Assembly (NCBI GenBank): GCA_903824785.1 | Contig: CAIJYD010000026.1 | Span: forward strand, 1 to 64,000 | DNA length: 64,000 bases | Reading direction: 5' to 3' | Source of the DNA: an uncultured Bacteroidota bacterium | GTDB lineage: Bacteria > Bacteroidota > Bacteroidia > Bacteroidales > VadinHA17 | In this document: positions 27,823 through 37,050 of the stretch, piece by piece | How positions within the stretch are numbered: position 1 is the first letter of the stretch | Layout of the letters: each line of letters opens with the position of its first letter | Program-made: the position numbers and the translations under genes | Notes under the pieces: generated by a model | Databases searched by the model: none | Seen by the model: only the letters and a program-made list of their open reading frames with translations | What the model was told of the DNA's origin: nothing

Positions 27823-27947
27823 AATAATTATATGTATTGGTAAGTTATAACTTTCCCTTTTCTTAGCTGTTTTAAAGATTGAAAAAAAACAGAGCAACGA
27901 ATTTACTAAAACCGATTGTATAAAGTGGATATAAGAGTAAAAAAAAA

Positions 27948-27967
27948 GTGGCGCCCTGAAGCGCCAC
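27948..27967 (-). terminator. Rho-independent terminator after tsf
   Basis: A perfect 7-bp GC-rich stem (GTGGCGC / GCGCCAC) with a 6-base loop is followed on the minus strand by nine T residues. It ends the rplM-rpsI-rpsB-tsf unit before pyrH. Confidence 0.9.
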
Positions 27968-27994
27968 CTTATTATTGAATTATGAACGAACGTA

Positions 27995-28825
27995 TTACAA
28001 ATTGAGTGTAAAGCGCTTAAATTCAGTTACAGTAAGCTCTTTATTGAAAGAATGCAGATACTGTCTGATGGTCATTTTATTATCCTTAACAAAATCCTGA
28101 TTCAGTAATGTGCTCTCTTTGAAAAACTTAGCGAGTTTGCCCTGAGCAATTTTCTCAAGCATCTCTTCAGGTTTCCCATCAAGTCTGGCTTGTTCTTTCC
28201 CGATCTCAATCTCCGAAGCTATAACTGCATCAGAAACAAAATCCTTATCAACAGCTACCGGATTCATTGCAGCTATCTGCATTGCGATATCTTTATATAC
28301 CTGATCTTCAATGCCTGCTACAGTAAACCCAACCATTGTTGCAAGTCTGTTTCCCGGATGAATATAAGCCTGAACATGAGCCGCTTCTATTTTTTCAAAA
28401 TAGGAAAGATCAAGTTTCTCACCAATAATTCCAACATATTCCACCACCTTTTCGCCTACTTTACCACCATCCATAGGAAGTGATTTAAGCTCATCGAGGT
28501 TTGCAGGATTATTTGCAAGTGCAATATCAAGGATTTTATTTGCAAGTGCCATAAAGTCGGCATTTTTTGCTACGAAATCAGTTTCGCTGTTGAGTACCAT
28601 CATTACCCCGGTTTTTCCACCTGGAGCTACTTTCGACAGAACAACACCTTCTGATGCCTCTTTATCGGCACGTTTGTTTGCAACAGCCTGTCCTTTTTTG
28701 CGTATAATTTCAATTGCTTTTTCAAAATTGCCTTCAGATTCTTCGAGAGCTTTTTTGCAATCCATCATTCCTGCCAGGGTTACTCTTCTTAATTTAGCAA
28801 CATCAGCAGCGTTTATAACAGCCAT
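27995..28825 (-). CDS. tsf: Elongation factor Ts
   Basis: EF-Ts exchanges GDP for GTP on EF-Tu. The 276-residue protein has the N-terminal UBA-like domain (VAKLRRVTLAGMMDCKKALEE) and the family signature SETDFVAKNADF, followed by the core subdomains (AHVQAYIHPGNRLATMVGFT; AMQIAAMNPVAV). It follows rpsB by 32 bases, the standard rpsB-tsf order. Confidence 0.97.
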   Translation of the reverse strand: MAVINAADVAKLRRVTLAGMMDCKKALEESEGNFEKAIEIIRKKGQAVANKRADKEASEGVVLSKVAPGGKTGVMMVLNSETDFVAKNADFMALANKILDIALANNPANLDELKSLPMDGGKVGEKVVEYVGIIGEKLDLSYFEKIEAAHVQAYIHPGNRLATMVGFTVAGIEDQVYKDIAMQIAAMNPVAVDKDFVSDAVIASEIEIGKEQARLDGKPEEMLEKIAQGKLAKFFKESTLLNQDFVKDNKMTIRQYLHSFNKELTVTEFKRFTLNL

Positions 28826-28857
28826 AGTATTCTGTTTATATGTTTAAAAAATAATTT

Positions 28858-29751
28858 CTATAATTCTTCTTCAGTCTCATCAACTGATTTGGTATTGTCA
28901 TCATCATCATCTGCATCGGAGGAAACATCGTCATCAGAATCGAGATCATCTTCCTCGTCTTCTTCAACAATAGCTTCAATTATGGCAGCAGGGATATCTT
29001 TTGTTTCAAGCTCTTTCCTGATGATTTTTTTATCTTTTTGCTGTGGTTCCTTGTCTTTTTCAAGTTTTCTGTCGTTAAGACCTTCTTCTATAGCCTGGCA
29101 GAGGATTCCAACAATAAGTGAGATAGATTTTGAGGCATCATCATTTGCAGGTATCGGAAACTCGATATCTGAAGGATCGGAGTTAGTATCAACCATTGCA
29201 AAAACCGGAATACCGAGTCTTTTTGCTTCACTTACAGCAATATGTTCCTTGGAAACATCCACAATAAACAGTGCTGAAGGCAGTCTTGTAAGGTCAATAA
29301 TACTACCGAGAGTTTTTTCAAGTTTGGCTCTCTGTCTTGCAACCTGTAATCTTTCACGTTTTGAAAGGTTCATGAAAGTTCCGTCAGTAGCCATCTTGTC
29401 GATTGACGACATTTTTTTAACAGCTTTACGGATTGTAGGGAAGTTAGTAAGCATACCCCCGGGCCAGCGCTCGGTAACATAAGGCATATTAACCGCTTTA
29501 ACTTTCTCGGAAACAATCTCTTTGGCCTGTTTTTTGGTAGCGACAAACAGTATTTTTTTTCCTGAACGGGCAATATGCTTCATTGCGGAAGCTGCCTCAT
29601 CAATTTTCAGTACTGTTTTCTCAAGGTCAATGATGTGAATCCCGTTACGCTCCATAAAGATATAAGGAGCCATTGCAGGATTCCATTTTCTTTTAAGGTG
29701 TCCGAAATGCACACCTGCATCAAGTAATTCTTTAAAATTAGTTCTGGGCAT
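28858..29751 (-). CDS. rpsB: 30S ribosomal protein S2 with acidic C-terminal tail
   Basis: S2 binds the small subunit near the head-body junction and needs S1 contact. The N-terminal about 230 residues carry the canonical motifs LLDAGVHFGHLKRKWNPAM, RWPGGMLTNFPTI and PVFAMVDTNSDPSDIEFPIP. The last about 60 residues are an added tail rich in Asp, Glu and Lys (EEDEEDDLDSDDDVSSDADD), making it 297 residues instead of about 240. Such tails occur in other Bacteroidota, so I do not read it as damage. rpsI lies upstream with a 115-base gap that could hold a leader for S2 autoregulation. Confidence 0.96.
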   Translation of the reverse strand: MPRTNFKELLDAGVHFGHLKRKWNPAMAPYIFMERNGIHIIDLEKTVLKIDEAASAMKHIARSGKKILFVATKKQAKEIVSEKVKAVNMPYVTERWPGGMLTNFPTIRKAVKKMSSIDKMATDGTFMNLSKRERLQVARQRAKLEKTLGSIIDLTRLPSALFIVDVSKEHIAVSEAKRLGIPVFAMVDTNSDPSDIEFPIPANDDASKSISLIVGILCQAIEEGLNDRKLEKDKEPQQKDKKIIRKELETKDIPAAIIEAIVEEDEEDDLDSDDDVSSDADDDDDNTKSVDETEEEL

Positions 29752-29866
29752 TTTTTGATTTTTTAAGTTTACATTCTTTCAATCAATCACAAAGTAGCTC
29801 CTGTAAAGGAAGTCTTTGCAATTTAGATACTAAACTTGCATCTATATCGACTGTTTTTTTTAATTC

Positions 29867-30253
29867 CTAACGTTTACTGAACTGGAATCTCTTACGGGCT
29901 TTAGGCTGACCTGGTTTTTTACGTTCAACCTCGCGTGGATCGCGTGTAACAAAACCGCTTGCTTTAAGAGCTGGTTTGCTTTCTGCGTCAATCAGAATAA
30001 GAGCTCTGGTGATTCCAAGACGAAGAGCTTCAGCCTGGCCTTTTACTCCACCGCCATCGAGATTGCAATTGATATCATATTTATCAACAGCATTTAAAAG
30101 AACAAGAGGCTGAGTCACTACATACTGCAGTGTTTCAGCTCCGAAATATTCTTTATAATCCCTGCCGTTAACAGTAATTTTTCCTTTGCCATCGCTTAAA
30201 TATACACGCGCTACAGCTGCTTTCCTTCTTCCAAGAGCATTGATTGGTTCCAT
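29867..30253 (-). CDS. rpsI: 30S ribosomal protein S9
   Basis: The 128-residue protein has the S9 hallmarks: ALGRRKAAVARVYLSDGKG at the N-terminus, GGGVKGQAEALRLGITRAL in the centre, and the basic tail RKKPGQPKARKRFQFSKR that reaches the P-site tRNA. It follows rplM by 18 bases, the conserved rplM-rpsI pair. Confidence 0.97.
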   Translation of the reverse strand: MEPINALGRRKAAVARVYLSDGKGKITVNGRDYKEYFGAETLQYVVTQPLVLLNAVDKYDINCNLDGGGVKGQAEALRLGITRALILIDAESKPALKASGFVTRDPREVERKKPGQPKARKRFQFSKR

Positions 30254-30271
30254 ATCTGGTGCTTAATATTT

Positions 30272-30715
30272 TTAAAGTTCAATTTTTTTGGGTTTCTGCG
30301 CTTCATGAGGATGGGAAGTTCCTACATAAACATACATGTTTCTGTAAAGAGCACTTCCAAGCCTGTTTTTAGGCAACATACCTTTTACTGCATGTTCAAC
30401 CAATCCGATGGGATTCTTTTTTATCATCGCCTCAGCTGTGGTAAACCTCTGCCCGCCTGGAAAACCTGTATGCCTGATATACACCTTATCTGACATTTTT
30501 TCTCCTGACAACAGGATCTTTTCAGCATTGATAACGATTACGTTATCACCACAATCAACATGAGGTGTAAAGTTGGTTTTGTGTTTTCCTCTTAAAGTTG
30601 AGGCCACAACCGATGCAAGCCTTCCAAGAATCTTGCCTTCAGCGTCAATAATTACCCACTCCTTGTCAACGGTAGCCTTATTTGCTGATACTGTTTTATA
30701 GCTTAAGGTGTTCAC
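30272..30715 (-). CDS. rplM: 50S ribosomal protein L13
   Basis: The 147-residue protein matches L13, an early-assembly protein of the large subunit. Motifs include WVIIDAEGKILGRLASVVAS, DNVIVINAEKI, RHTGFPGG and MLPKNRLGSALYRNMYVY. It is the first gene of the rplM-rpsI-rpsB-tsf unit and is preceded by a promoter-like box and a small hairpin leader. Confidence 0.97.
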   Translation of the reverse strand: MNTLSYKTVSANKATVDKEWVIIDAEGKILGRLASVVASTLRGKHKTNFTPHVDCGDNVIVINAEKILLSGEKMSDKVYIRHTGFPGGQRFTTAEAMIKKNPIGLVEHAVKGMLPKNRLGSALYRNMYVYVGTSHPHEAQKPKKIEL

Positions 30716-30759
30716 TTGCTCTTATTTTTTAATTGATACACTTATTAATAATGTAAATA

Positions 30760-30787
30760 CCCCATAATTTTGGGGACTGCAAAAATA
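30760..30787 (-). promoter_or_regulatory. rplM operon -7 box and leader hairpin
   Basis: TATTTTTG (30787-30780) fits the Bacteroidota -7 box, 65 bases before rplM. Just downstream the transcript can form a small hairpin, CCCCA-6 bases-TGGGG (30775-30760). Whether this hairpin controls ribosomal-protein synthesis is inference. Confidence 0.4.
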
Positions 30788-31045
30788 CAATATATTTCAT
30801 AAAAAAAAAGAATATTGGATATAATTTATTTATGTTATGAAAAACTGACGTATTTTTATCTGCTGAAATCACGAAAAACAGCTGATTTATTTTGACTTCG
30901 CCAGGCTGATTTCCGATCCGGTTCTTCCATTACCCCGGCTCGTAAGGAGGCTGAATATAGTTTATTAATTGTTTTTTAAACAAATCAGTGATTGAGCTTA
31001 ATTATTCTATATAAAAATAGTAGCCTGATACTTAATTCTTTAAGA
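30788..31045. other. Intergenic region between rplM and the deaminase gene
   Basis: Divergent, AT-rich spacer between the L13 promoter and the deaminase start. I see no gene, repeat or RNA motif I can support. Confidence 0.4.
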
Positions 31046-31516
31046 ATGGACAATGACAAATCATTTCTTCAGAGAGCAATTGAAATTGCCGGGACCAGTA
31101 TTGATAATGGAGGAGGACCCTTTGGAGCAGTAGTTACCAGAAAAGGTAAAATAATTTCAGAGGCTAATAACAGAGTTGTAACCACTTTTGATCCGACTGC
31201 TCATGCGGAGGTTCTTGCCATAAGAGAGGCAGCACTGTTTCTGAAATCTAACAACCTGGACGATTGCGTTTTATACACCTCATGTGAACCTTGTCCCATG
31301 TGCCTTGGCGCAATTTACTGGGCCGGGATAAGAAAGGTAGTCTATGCCTGCGACAGGACCGATGCTGAAGCAGCCGGATTCAGCGATAAATTGATATACG
31401 ATGAGATCATTCTTGCCCCTTCGTCCCGCAAAATTGAATTTCTCAGGCTTACAGGTTTAGGGGGAAACGAGGTCTTTAAAAAATGGAATAGCACGGAAAA
31501 TAAAATCCGCTATTGA
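31046..31516 (+). CDS. guaD: Guanine deaminase (cytidine deaminase-like fold)
   Basis: The 156-residue protein should convert guanine to xanthine plus ammonia, linking purine salvage and nitrogen release. The zinc site is complete: H53 in TAHAEVLAIREA and C83/C86 in TSCEPCPMCLGAIYWAG. The C-terminal part (ACDRTDAEAAGFSDKLIYDE) closely resembles Bacillus subtilis GuaD rather than the tRNA adenosine deaminase TadA. The start MDNDKSFLQRA fits the family; an ATG 18 codons upstream gives an unlikely extension. It may share a transcript with the small membrane-protein gene after it. Confidence 0.88.
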   Translation: MDNDKSFLQRAIEIAGTSIDNGGGPFGAVVTRKGKIISEANNRVVTTFDPTAHAEVLAIREAALFLKSNNLDDCVLYTSCEPCPMCLGAIYWAGIRKVVYACDRTDAEAAGFSDKLIYDEIILAPSSRKIEFLRLTGLGGNEVFKKWNSTENKIRY

Positions 31517-31583
31517 CAAAATGATACCCCGGAAAAAAATATCATATGATTTAAATATTTATAAACTTTATAAATCTTCTGAT

Positions 31584-32018
31584 ATGCAAACGAAAACATT
31601 AAAAACAATAAGCAGGATTATCTTCATAACAGGAGTTCTTTGTATTTTACTTTCATCAATATTCCATGTTTCATCCTATTTTTCAGTATTAGCCCTGGTA
31701 TTATCTCTTGTCTATTTCATTGGAGGCTGGTATTTTTTCAAAGGATACTATCCCGATGGGCACCCTGTTTTTTTATTCTTTCTCGGATATTTATACTCCG
31801 GCGTCTTTATAGGGCCGGTGTTTGCCTCAAAGCAATGGCCGATGGCAGATGAAATGCTGAGAGGATCTGTTCTTTGGAGTGCAGTTTTGATAGTTGTAAT
31901 TGTGGCCTCTATATTGTTAAAAAAGGATAAATATCAGAAAGGTCTTAAGCACTTTCTGATTGAGGCCATTATTCTGCTTATACTATCAATAATCCCTGTT
32001 GTGATTCTAAAGGTCTGA
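31584..32018 (+). CDS. Small polytopic membrane protein of unknown function
   Basis: The 144 residues beginning MQTKTLKTISRI form about four hydrophobic helices (roughly residues 10-30, 34-53, 60-80, 96-113, with another near the end). I do not recognise the family. An in-frame ATG at 31521 would add 21 polar residues. It lies 68 bases after guaD on the same strand. No catalytic motif is evident. Confidence 0.6.
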   Translation: MQTKTLKTISRIIFITGVLCILLSSIFHVSSYFSVLALVLSLVYFIGGWYFFKGYYPDGHPVFLFFLGYLYSGVFIGPVFASKQWPMADEMLRGSVLWSAVLIVVIVASILLKKDKYQKGLKHFLIEAIILLILSIIPVVILKV

Positions 32019-32077
32019 ATTAGTTTAAAAAATGAAGGCGTAACAGTTAAAAGATTTAAAAAGAAAAAAGAAATTTT

Positions 32078-32095
32078 GTTATAACATGTTATAAC
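32078..32095 (+). promoter_or_regulatory. Perfect 18-bp palindrome, likely mazEF operator
   Basis: GTTATAACATGTTATAAC is identical to its reverse complement. It lies between a TTG (32076-32078) and the -7 box TACCTTTG (32102-32109). The position is typical of a repressor site, and MazE-type antitoxins repress their own promoters through such palindromes. Confidence 0.75.
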
Positions 32096-32101
32096 TTATA
32101 T

Positions 32102-32109
32102 TACCTTTG
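32102..32109 (+). promoter_or_regulatory. -7 box of the mazEF promoter
   Basis: TACCTTTG matches TAnnTTTG exactly and lies 17 bases before the antitoxin start codon. The TTG upstream is 23 bases away, slightly longer than the usual spacing. Confidence 0.6.
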
Positions 32110-32126
32110 CATAAAGATCTTTTAAT

Positions 32127-32384
32127 ATGGAAACGACAATAGTAAAAATAGGGAATTCGAGAGGACTTATAATTCCCAAGAAACTCCTGAACGCTTTTGG
32201 GGAGTCAAAGCAGGTTGATATTCAAGAGAAAGATGGGATGTTAATAATAACACCCCTAAACGAGAATAAAGTACGGATAAATTGGGAGAAACAATTTCAT
32301 GATGCAGCTACCAAAGGCTTTTTGCCGGAGAATGATCTTATTGATATTGAAAATGATTTTGACAAAAAAGAATGGACATGGTGA
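32127..32384 (+). CDS. mazE: MazE/AbrB-type antitoxin
   Basis: The 85-residue protein has the swapped-hairpin AbrB/MazE DNA-binding domain at its N-terminus (VKIGNSRGLIIPKKLLNAF) and an acidic C-terminal tail (ENDLIDIENDFDKKEWTW) that would block the toxin. It neutralises the MazF-type toxin encoded next and should bind the palindrome in its own promoter. Its last codons overlap the toxin start by 13 bases, giving translational coupling. Confidence 0.88.
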   Translation: METTIVKIGNSRGLIIPKKLLNAFGESKQVDIQEKDGMLIITPLNENKVRINWEKQFHDAATKGFLPENDLIDIENDFDKKEWTW

Positions 32385-32701
32385 AACGGTTTGAAGTCTG
32401 GAATATTGAACTTAACCCGACTGCGGGTTCAGAAATCAATAAAAAGCGTCCTTGCCTGATAGTTTCACCAGATGAAGCAAATAAATTTCTTAATACTGTA
32501 GTAATAGTACCTATGACCAACACAATTAAACCTTATCCGACAAGGCTTAATTGTCATTTCAAGGGAAAAAACGGGCAGCTCGTTGTTGACCAGATAAGAT
32601 GCGTGAACAAAACAAGATTGATCGAAAATCTGGGCACAATGGAGGAAGATATTTGTAAAGATATTAGTGCACTCATCGTTGAAACTTTTAAGTATCAATA
32701 A
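32372..32701 (+). CDS. mazF: MazF/PemK-type endoribonuclease toxin
   Basis: This 109-residue protein matches the MazF/PemK family of sequence-specific mRNA interferases. The N-terminal segment RFEVWNIELNPTAGSEINK leads into KRPCLIVSP, whose RP motif is part of the active region; VVIVPMTN and DQIRCVNKTRLIE are also family hallmarks. All core motifs are intact. Two nearby ATGs (32372 and 32378) are possible starts; both overlap mazE. Cleaved target sequences cannot be predicted from sequence. Confidence 0.9.
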   Translation: MDMVKRFEVWNIELNPTAGSEINKKRPCLIVSPDEANKFLNTVVIVPMTNTIKPYPTRLNCHFKGKNGQLVVDQIRCVNKTRLIENLGTMEEDICKDISALIVETFKYQ

Positions 32702-32742
32702 AAACAGGCATCCCGAGGGTTGGCAAACTCTGGAAAATCTGT

Positions 32743-33846
32743 CTAATTCTTTACATTTGCCAGCCTGATAAGCTTGTCAAAATTCAGATGGAGCGACATG
32801 GCTGTATCCATTCTCTTAAGATTCATATCATAATAGGCATCAAATCCGAGGAAGATTTCGAGATAATCAAGCGGAAATGCTTTAAGATACAGAGCGTTTG
32901 TCCATATTTTCCTGTCGGGGGTAATTGCATTTTCTGTTACCGTCGAGACACTGCTGTAAATAGGATTGCCATTGGGAGCATAGAAATTACGCGATTTCCA
33001 GTAATACGATCCGAAATAAAGGGATTTATAATTATAATGAAATCTTATCCAGGTGGCATTGCCCCGGGTAATACCATTATCACCTTTTTTTGTAAGCTCG
33101 CTATTAACAAACCTGAGATACTCCATTCCTGCTGTACCAAGTCTCTTTCCTTCTATATCTGCATTAATCCTCACTCCTGCTGACAGGTTAAGAAATGTTT
33201 GTACATGCTCAGGGTAATTGCTGATCTGCCCGCCGAAATGTTTAAACTGCAGCTGAACAGGTATTTCCAGAGTAAATATATCTGATATTTTACCGGAAGT
33301 ATATCTGAAGGATTCTCCGAAGGTAAATACTTCTCTTGCTGTATCTCCTTTAAAGATGAAGTTCTCCCAGCTTATCCAGGTATCGCTGAATATGTTTTTA
33401 TTCTCAGTCACAAACTGAAGACCCTCTTCGGCGTATGCGTTATAAAGCCTTTCTTTATCGAAATGGGGATCGGCCATTCTGTGTTTGTCACTCCCGTTCA
33501 GTGTGCCCAGTGTAAGAAAGGTGTTACCCGAAAAATTATAGGTCGTTGAAAAAACCGGCTTTACCTTACTTATCTCAGGTGCACCTGAATAGCTAAGGAG
33601 ATGCGTGCCGAGCTTAAGCCTGATTTTCTCTGAAGGGGAGTAAATTATGGAAGGCTGAATAAAATAACCAACCAAAGTGTATCCTTCAATTATGGGGTTT
33701 GAATATTCATTGTTTTTTATAAAACTGATACTTTTGAGGCTAAGGTAAACTTTCCCCGGGTCCTCCGCAGCCTCTTTCTTTTCCTGACAATAGCCAACTG
33801 AAAAAAATCCTGTCAGAAAGGCAATTATTATAATTATTTGTCTCAT
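32743..33846 (-). CDS. Putative outer-membrane beta-barrel protein of unknown function
   Basis: A 367-residue exported protein with a signal peptide starting MRQIIIIIAFLTGFF and ending GYCQ. The mature part is rich in alternating hydrophobic and aromatic strands (for example YLEIFLGFDAYYDMNL near the end), which suggests an outer-membrane barrel or porin-like protein. I do not recognise a named family and see no catalytic motif. It is transcribed away from the DUF2723 gene and faces mazEF. The start is set by the signal peptide; a Met 10 codons upstream is less likely. Confidence 0.65.
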   Translation of the reverse strand: MRQIIIIIAFLTGFFSVGYCQEKKEAAEDPGKVYLSLKSISFIKNNEYSNPIIEGYTLVGYFIQPSIIYSPSEKIRLKLGTHLLSYSGAPEISKVKPVFSTTYNFSGNTFLTLGTLNGSDKHRMADPHFDKERLYNAYAEEGLQFVTENKNIFSDTWISWENFIFKGDTAREVFTFGESFRYTSGKISDIFTLEIPVQLQFKHFGGQISNYPEHVQTFLNLSAGVRINADIEGKRLGTAGMEYLRFVNSELTKKGDNGITRGNATWIRFHYNYKSLYFGSYYWKSRNFYAPNGNPIYSSVSTVTENAITPDRKIWTNALYLKAFPLDYLEIFLGFDAYYDMNLKRMDTAMSLHLNFDKLIRLANVKN

Positions 33847-33978
33847 CTCTAAATATGAATTGAGCAAAAGTAGCAAATTACTCTCAAGTTAAAATGAAGT
33901 TAAATAGAATAGTAAATGAGGGCATATTATTATTTTTTACGTTCTTTGTTCACATAAATAAATCAAAAACACTCTTTT

Positions 33979-36900
33979 ATGGATTCAATATGGGGCAATT
34001 ATCGCCGCTGGAATAATCTCACCGGTTGGTTTCTTTTTGTCGTTTCTGCAATTGTATACCTGTTAACTCTCGAGCCAACAGTCAGCTTCTGGGACTGCGG
34101 AGAGTTCATCCTTTCTGCCTTTAAGCTTCAGGTCGGGCATCCTCCCGGTGCTCCTCTCTTCTTAATGATTGGCAGGATTGCAACACTTTTTGCCGGTGGC
34201 GACACTTCGAAAGTTGCTCTGACAGTAAATATTCTTTCGGCCATCTGCAGCGCTTTTGCGATTATGTTCCTCTTCTGGACCATCACTCATCTTATCCGAA
34301 AAGTATTTGTCAACGAAAACACTCTTGACTCAAAACATATACCTGCAATCATTTGCAGCGGAATGTTAGGGGCTCTCGCGTATACCTTCTCCGATACCTT
34401 CTGGTTTTCTGCTGTTGAGGGGGAATTATACGCTATCTCCTCACTGGTTACTGCACTGGTTTTCTGGGGAATGCTTAAATGGGAAGAGGAAGCAGACAAG
34501 GTATATTCAGGAAGATGGATAATCCTCATTGCCTACATAATGGGACTTGGCCTTGGTATTCATCGCCTTAACCTGCTTGTTATTCCTGTTCTTGTATTTG
34601 TATTCTATTTCAAAAAATATGAGGTCACCTTAAAAGGGGTGATAAAGGCTCTCCTCTTTTCAATTGTCCTTCTGTGGCTGATGGTATTTGTATTAATGCC
34701 CGGTGTACCTGAAGTTGCCGGTTGGCTGGAGCTGCTTCTGGTAAATATTATCGGATTACCTTACAACAGCGGCCTGTTGCTTTATATCCTCCTTCTTTTC
34801 GGGGGTCTGGCTTTTGGGATACATTTCTCACTGAAGCATAAGAAAGTAATACTCAATTATGTGCTTACATCGCTGATGGTTGTTATGATTGGCTATTCCT
34901 CTTACGCTATGATTATGATCAGATCGGCTGCCAGGCCACCTATGAACCAGAATAATCCATCTGATATTTTCTCGCTCTCATACTATATTAATATGAAGCA
35001 GTATGGCAGTTCTCCTAAGTTTTTCGGGAACTATTACAGCGCTCCTGTTGTTGGTGTTAAGAAGATTGTTGCCGGTTATAATAAGGCCGATGGCAGGTAT
35101 AAACCTTACTATCGTCCTGAATATGAGTATAGCAAGCAGTTTGAAACTGTTTTTCCGCGTATGTACAGTTCCGATCCTGACCATGAGAGTGCTTATAAAT
35201 ACTGGGGAAAGGTTACCGGCAGAAAGTATTCTGTTGGTTCAGGGTCAGATAAAGAGACTATTGTTTGCCCCACATTCGGAGAGAACCTCCGTTATTTTTT
35301 CCGTTATCAGGTCGGATTCATGTACCTGCGATATTTCATGTGGAATTTTGCCGGCAGACAGAACGATCTCCAGGGAAACGGTAACTCCATCCATGGAAAC
35401 TGGATAAGCGGTATAAAATTTATTGATGAAGCTCGTCTTGGCAACCTCGAAAAACTTCCGGAAGATCTTAAATCCAATCCGGCCAATAATAAATATTTTT
35501 TCCTTCCTCTGTTAATCGGAATTGCAGGAATGTTCTGGCAATACAAAAAAAGCAAAAATGATTTCTGGCTTGTTTCCGGATTTATGATAATGACAGGAGT
35601 TGCAATAATCTTTTACCTTAATCAGTATCCGAATCAGCCCAGGGAAAGAGATTACGCTTATGCAGGCTCGTTTTACGCCTTTTCGGTATGGATAGGTCTG
35701 GGATTTATGTTTGTTTATGAGATGCTTCAGAAATTACTCGGTGATAAAAGATCGTTAGCTGTTACCTTTATTGCGCTTATGGCTGCCGTTCCTCTGCTTA
35801 TGGCTGTTCAGAACTGGGATGACCATGACCGTTCAGGCCGTTATACTGCAAGGGATATCGGAGCGAACTATCTCAAATCGTGTGCACAGAACAGTATTTT
35901 ATTTACATACGGAGATAATGACTCCTTCCCGGTATGGTATGTTCAGGATGTGGAACAGGTGAGAACAGATGTCCGTGTTGCCAACCTGAGTTATATTCAG
36001 GCTGGCTGGTATATTGAAATGATGAGGCAGAAAGCTTTTGATTCAGATCCTATGCCGCTGACTCTTGGTCCGGAGAAATATATTGAAGGAACAAGAGAAC
36101 AGCTTCCGGTAAATAACAGGGTGGAAAAACCTGTTGATCTGAAAGAGGTGGTACAGTTTGCAGGACAAGATAGTAAGGAATATAAAATAGACCTTAGCGG
36201 AAGAGGCGATTATATGAATTATCTGCCTGCCAGCAAATTTATTCTTGATGTCGATTCCGCAAAAGTTCTTTCGAACGGCACAGTTAAGGATTATTATAAA
36301 AACCGGTTGGTTTCTCCGTTAATCTGGAACTATTCAGAGGCAGATGCTTTCAAGGGAGATCTGGCAATAATGGATATGCTATCAACGAATAAATGGAACA
36401 GACCCGTTTATTATTCAACAACCGTTCCTTCAAGCCAGTATAAAGGTCTTGAAAAATATTTTATCCAGGAAGGGCTTACTTACCGGCTGGTACCGGTGGT
36501 AACTGACGAACCCGGAAAAGGAGAATCAGGAATGATCGACCCTGTTGTTATGTACGACAACCTGATGAATAAATTCGCCTGGGGCAATGCAAGTGATCCA
36601 TCGGTCTATCTTGATGAGAATAACAGGAGAATGTTCAGCAACTTCAGACGTCTCTTCTCAAGCCTTGGAAAAGCATTGATCCTCAAAGGCGATAATGAAA
36701 AAGCGATAGCAGTTGTTCACCGCTGCCTTGAAATTATTCCGGCACAAAAAATACCCAATGATTTCTTTTCTATCGGACTGGCTGAGGTATTGATCTCTGC
36801 AGGAAGAAAAGAAGAAGGGGAAAAGTTATTAAAAACAATTGTTGATTATTCAAAAAACTATCTCGATTATGCAATAAGTATCAGACCTGAAGAACGGTAT

Positions 36901-37044
36901 GGACTGGAGTACCCCACCGGAATAAATATGCAGGGGTTACTTGATATTTATGATATGACGGGAAAATTAAAACTTGACTCCCTTGGAAACGACATGGGAC
37001 CAATTATCAATAATTATTACACCAGGCTTTATTCAGCAAAATAG
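33979..37044 (+). CDS. DUF2723 (GT117/TMEM260-like) membrane glycosyltransferase-like protein
   Basis: The 1021-residue integral membrane protein belongs to the DUF2723 family. The N-terminal half has about a dozen transmembrane helices with the conserved loop FWDCGEFILSAFKLQVGHPP followed by GAPLF, resembling protein O-mannosyltransferases. Human TMEM260, a member of the same family (GT117), is an O-mannosyltransferase. A second signature, NQYPNQPRERDYAYAGSFYA, lies near residue 550. The C-terminal about 350 residues are soluble and end in a TPR-like helical segment. I infer a role in glycosylating exported proteins or envelope glycans. A deacetylase gene follows after 6 bases. Confidence 0.87.
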   Translation: MDSIWGNYRRWNNLTGWFLFVVSAIVYLLTLEPTVSFWDCGEFILSAFKLQVGHPPGAPLFLMIGRIATLFAGGDTSKVALTVNILSAICSAFAIMFLFWTITHLIRKVFVNENTLDSKHIPAIICSGMLGALAYTFSDTFWFSAVEGELYAISSLVTALVFWGMLKWEEEADKVYSGRWIILIAYIMGLGLGIHRLNLLVIPVLVFVFYFKKYEVTLKGVIKALLFSIVLLWLMVFVLMPGVPEVAGWLELLLVNIIGLPYNSGLLLYILLLFGGLAFGIHFSLKHKKVILNYVLTSLMVVMIGYSSYAMIMIRSAARPPMNQNNPSDIFSLSYYINMKQYGSSPKFFGNYYSAPVVGVKKIVAGYNKADGRYKPYYRPEYEYSKQFETVFPRMYSSDPDHESAYKYWGKVTGRKYSVGSGSDKETIVCPTFGENLRYFFRYQVGFMYLRYFMWNFAGRQNDLQGNGNSIHGNWISGIKFIDEARLGNLEKLPEDLKSNPANNKYFFLPLLIGIAGMFWQYKKSKNDFWLVSGFMIMTGVAIIFYLNQYPNQPRERDYAYAGSFYAFSVWIGLGFMFVYEMLQKLLGDKRSLAVTFIALMAAVPLLMAVQNWDDHDRSGRYTARDIGANYLKSCAQNSILFTYGDNDSFPVWYVQDVEQVRTDVRVANLSYIQAGWYIEMMRQKAFDSDPMPLTLGPEKYIEGTREQLPVNNRVEKPVDLKEVVQFAGQDSKEYKIDLSGRGDYMNYLPASKFILDVDSAKVLSNGTVKDYYKNRLVSPLIWNYSEADAFKGDLAIMDMLSTNKWNRPVYYSTTVPSSQYKGLEKYFIQEGLTYRLVPVVTDEPGKGESGMIDPVVMYDNLMNKFAWGNASDPSVYLDENNRRMFSNFRRLFSSLGKALILKGDNEKAIAVVHRCLEIIPAQKIPNDFFSIGLAEVLISAGRKEEGEKLLKTIVDYSKNYLDYAISIRPEERYGLEYPTGINMQGLLDIYDMTGKLKLDSLGNDMGPIINNYYTRLYSAK

Positions 37045-37050
37045 ATTTAT

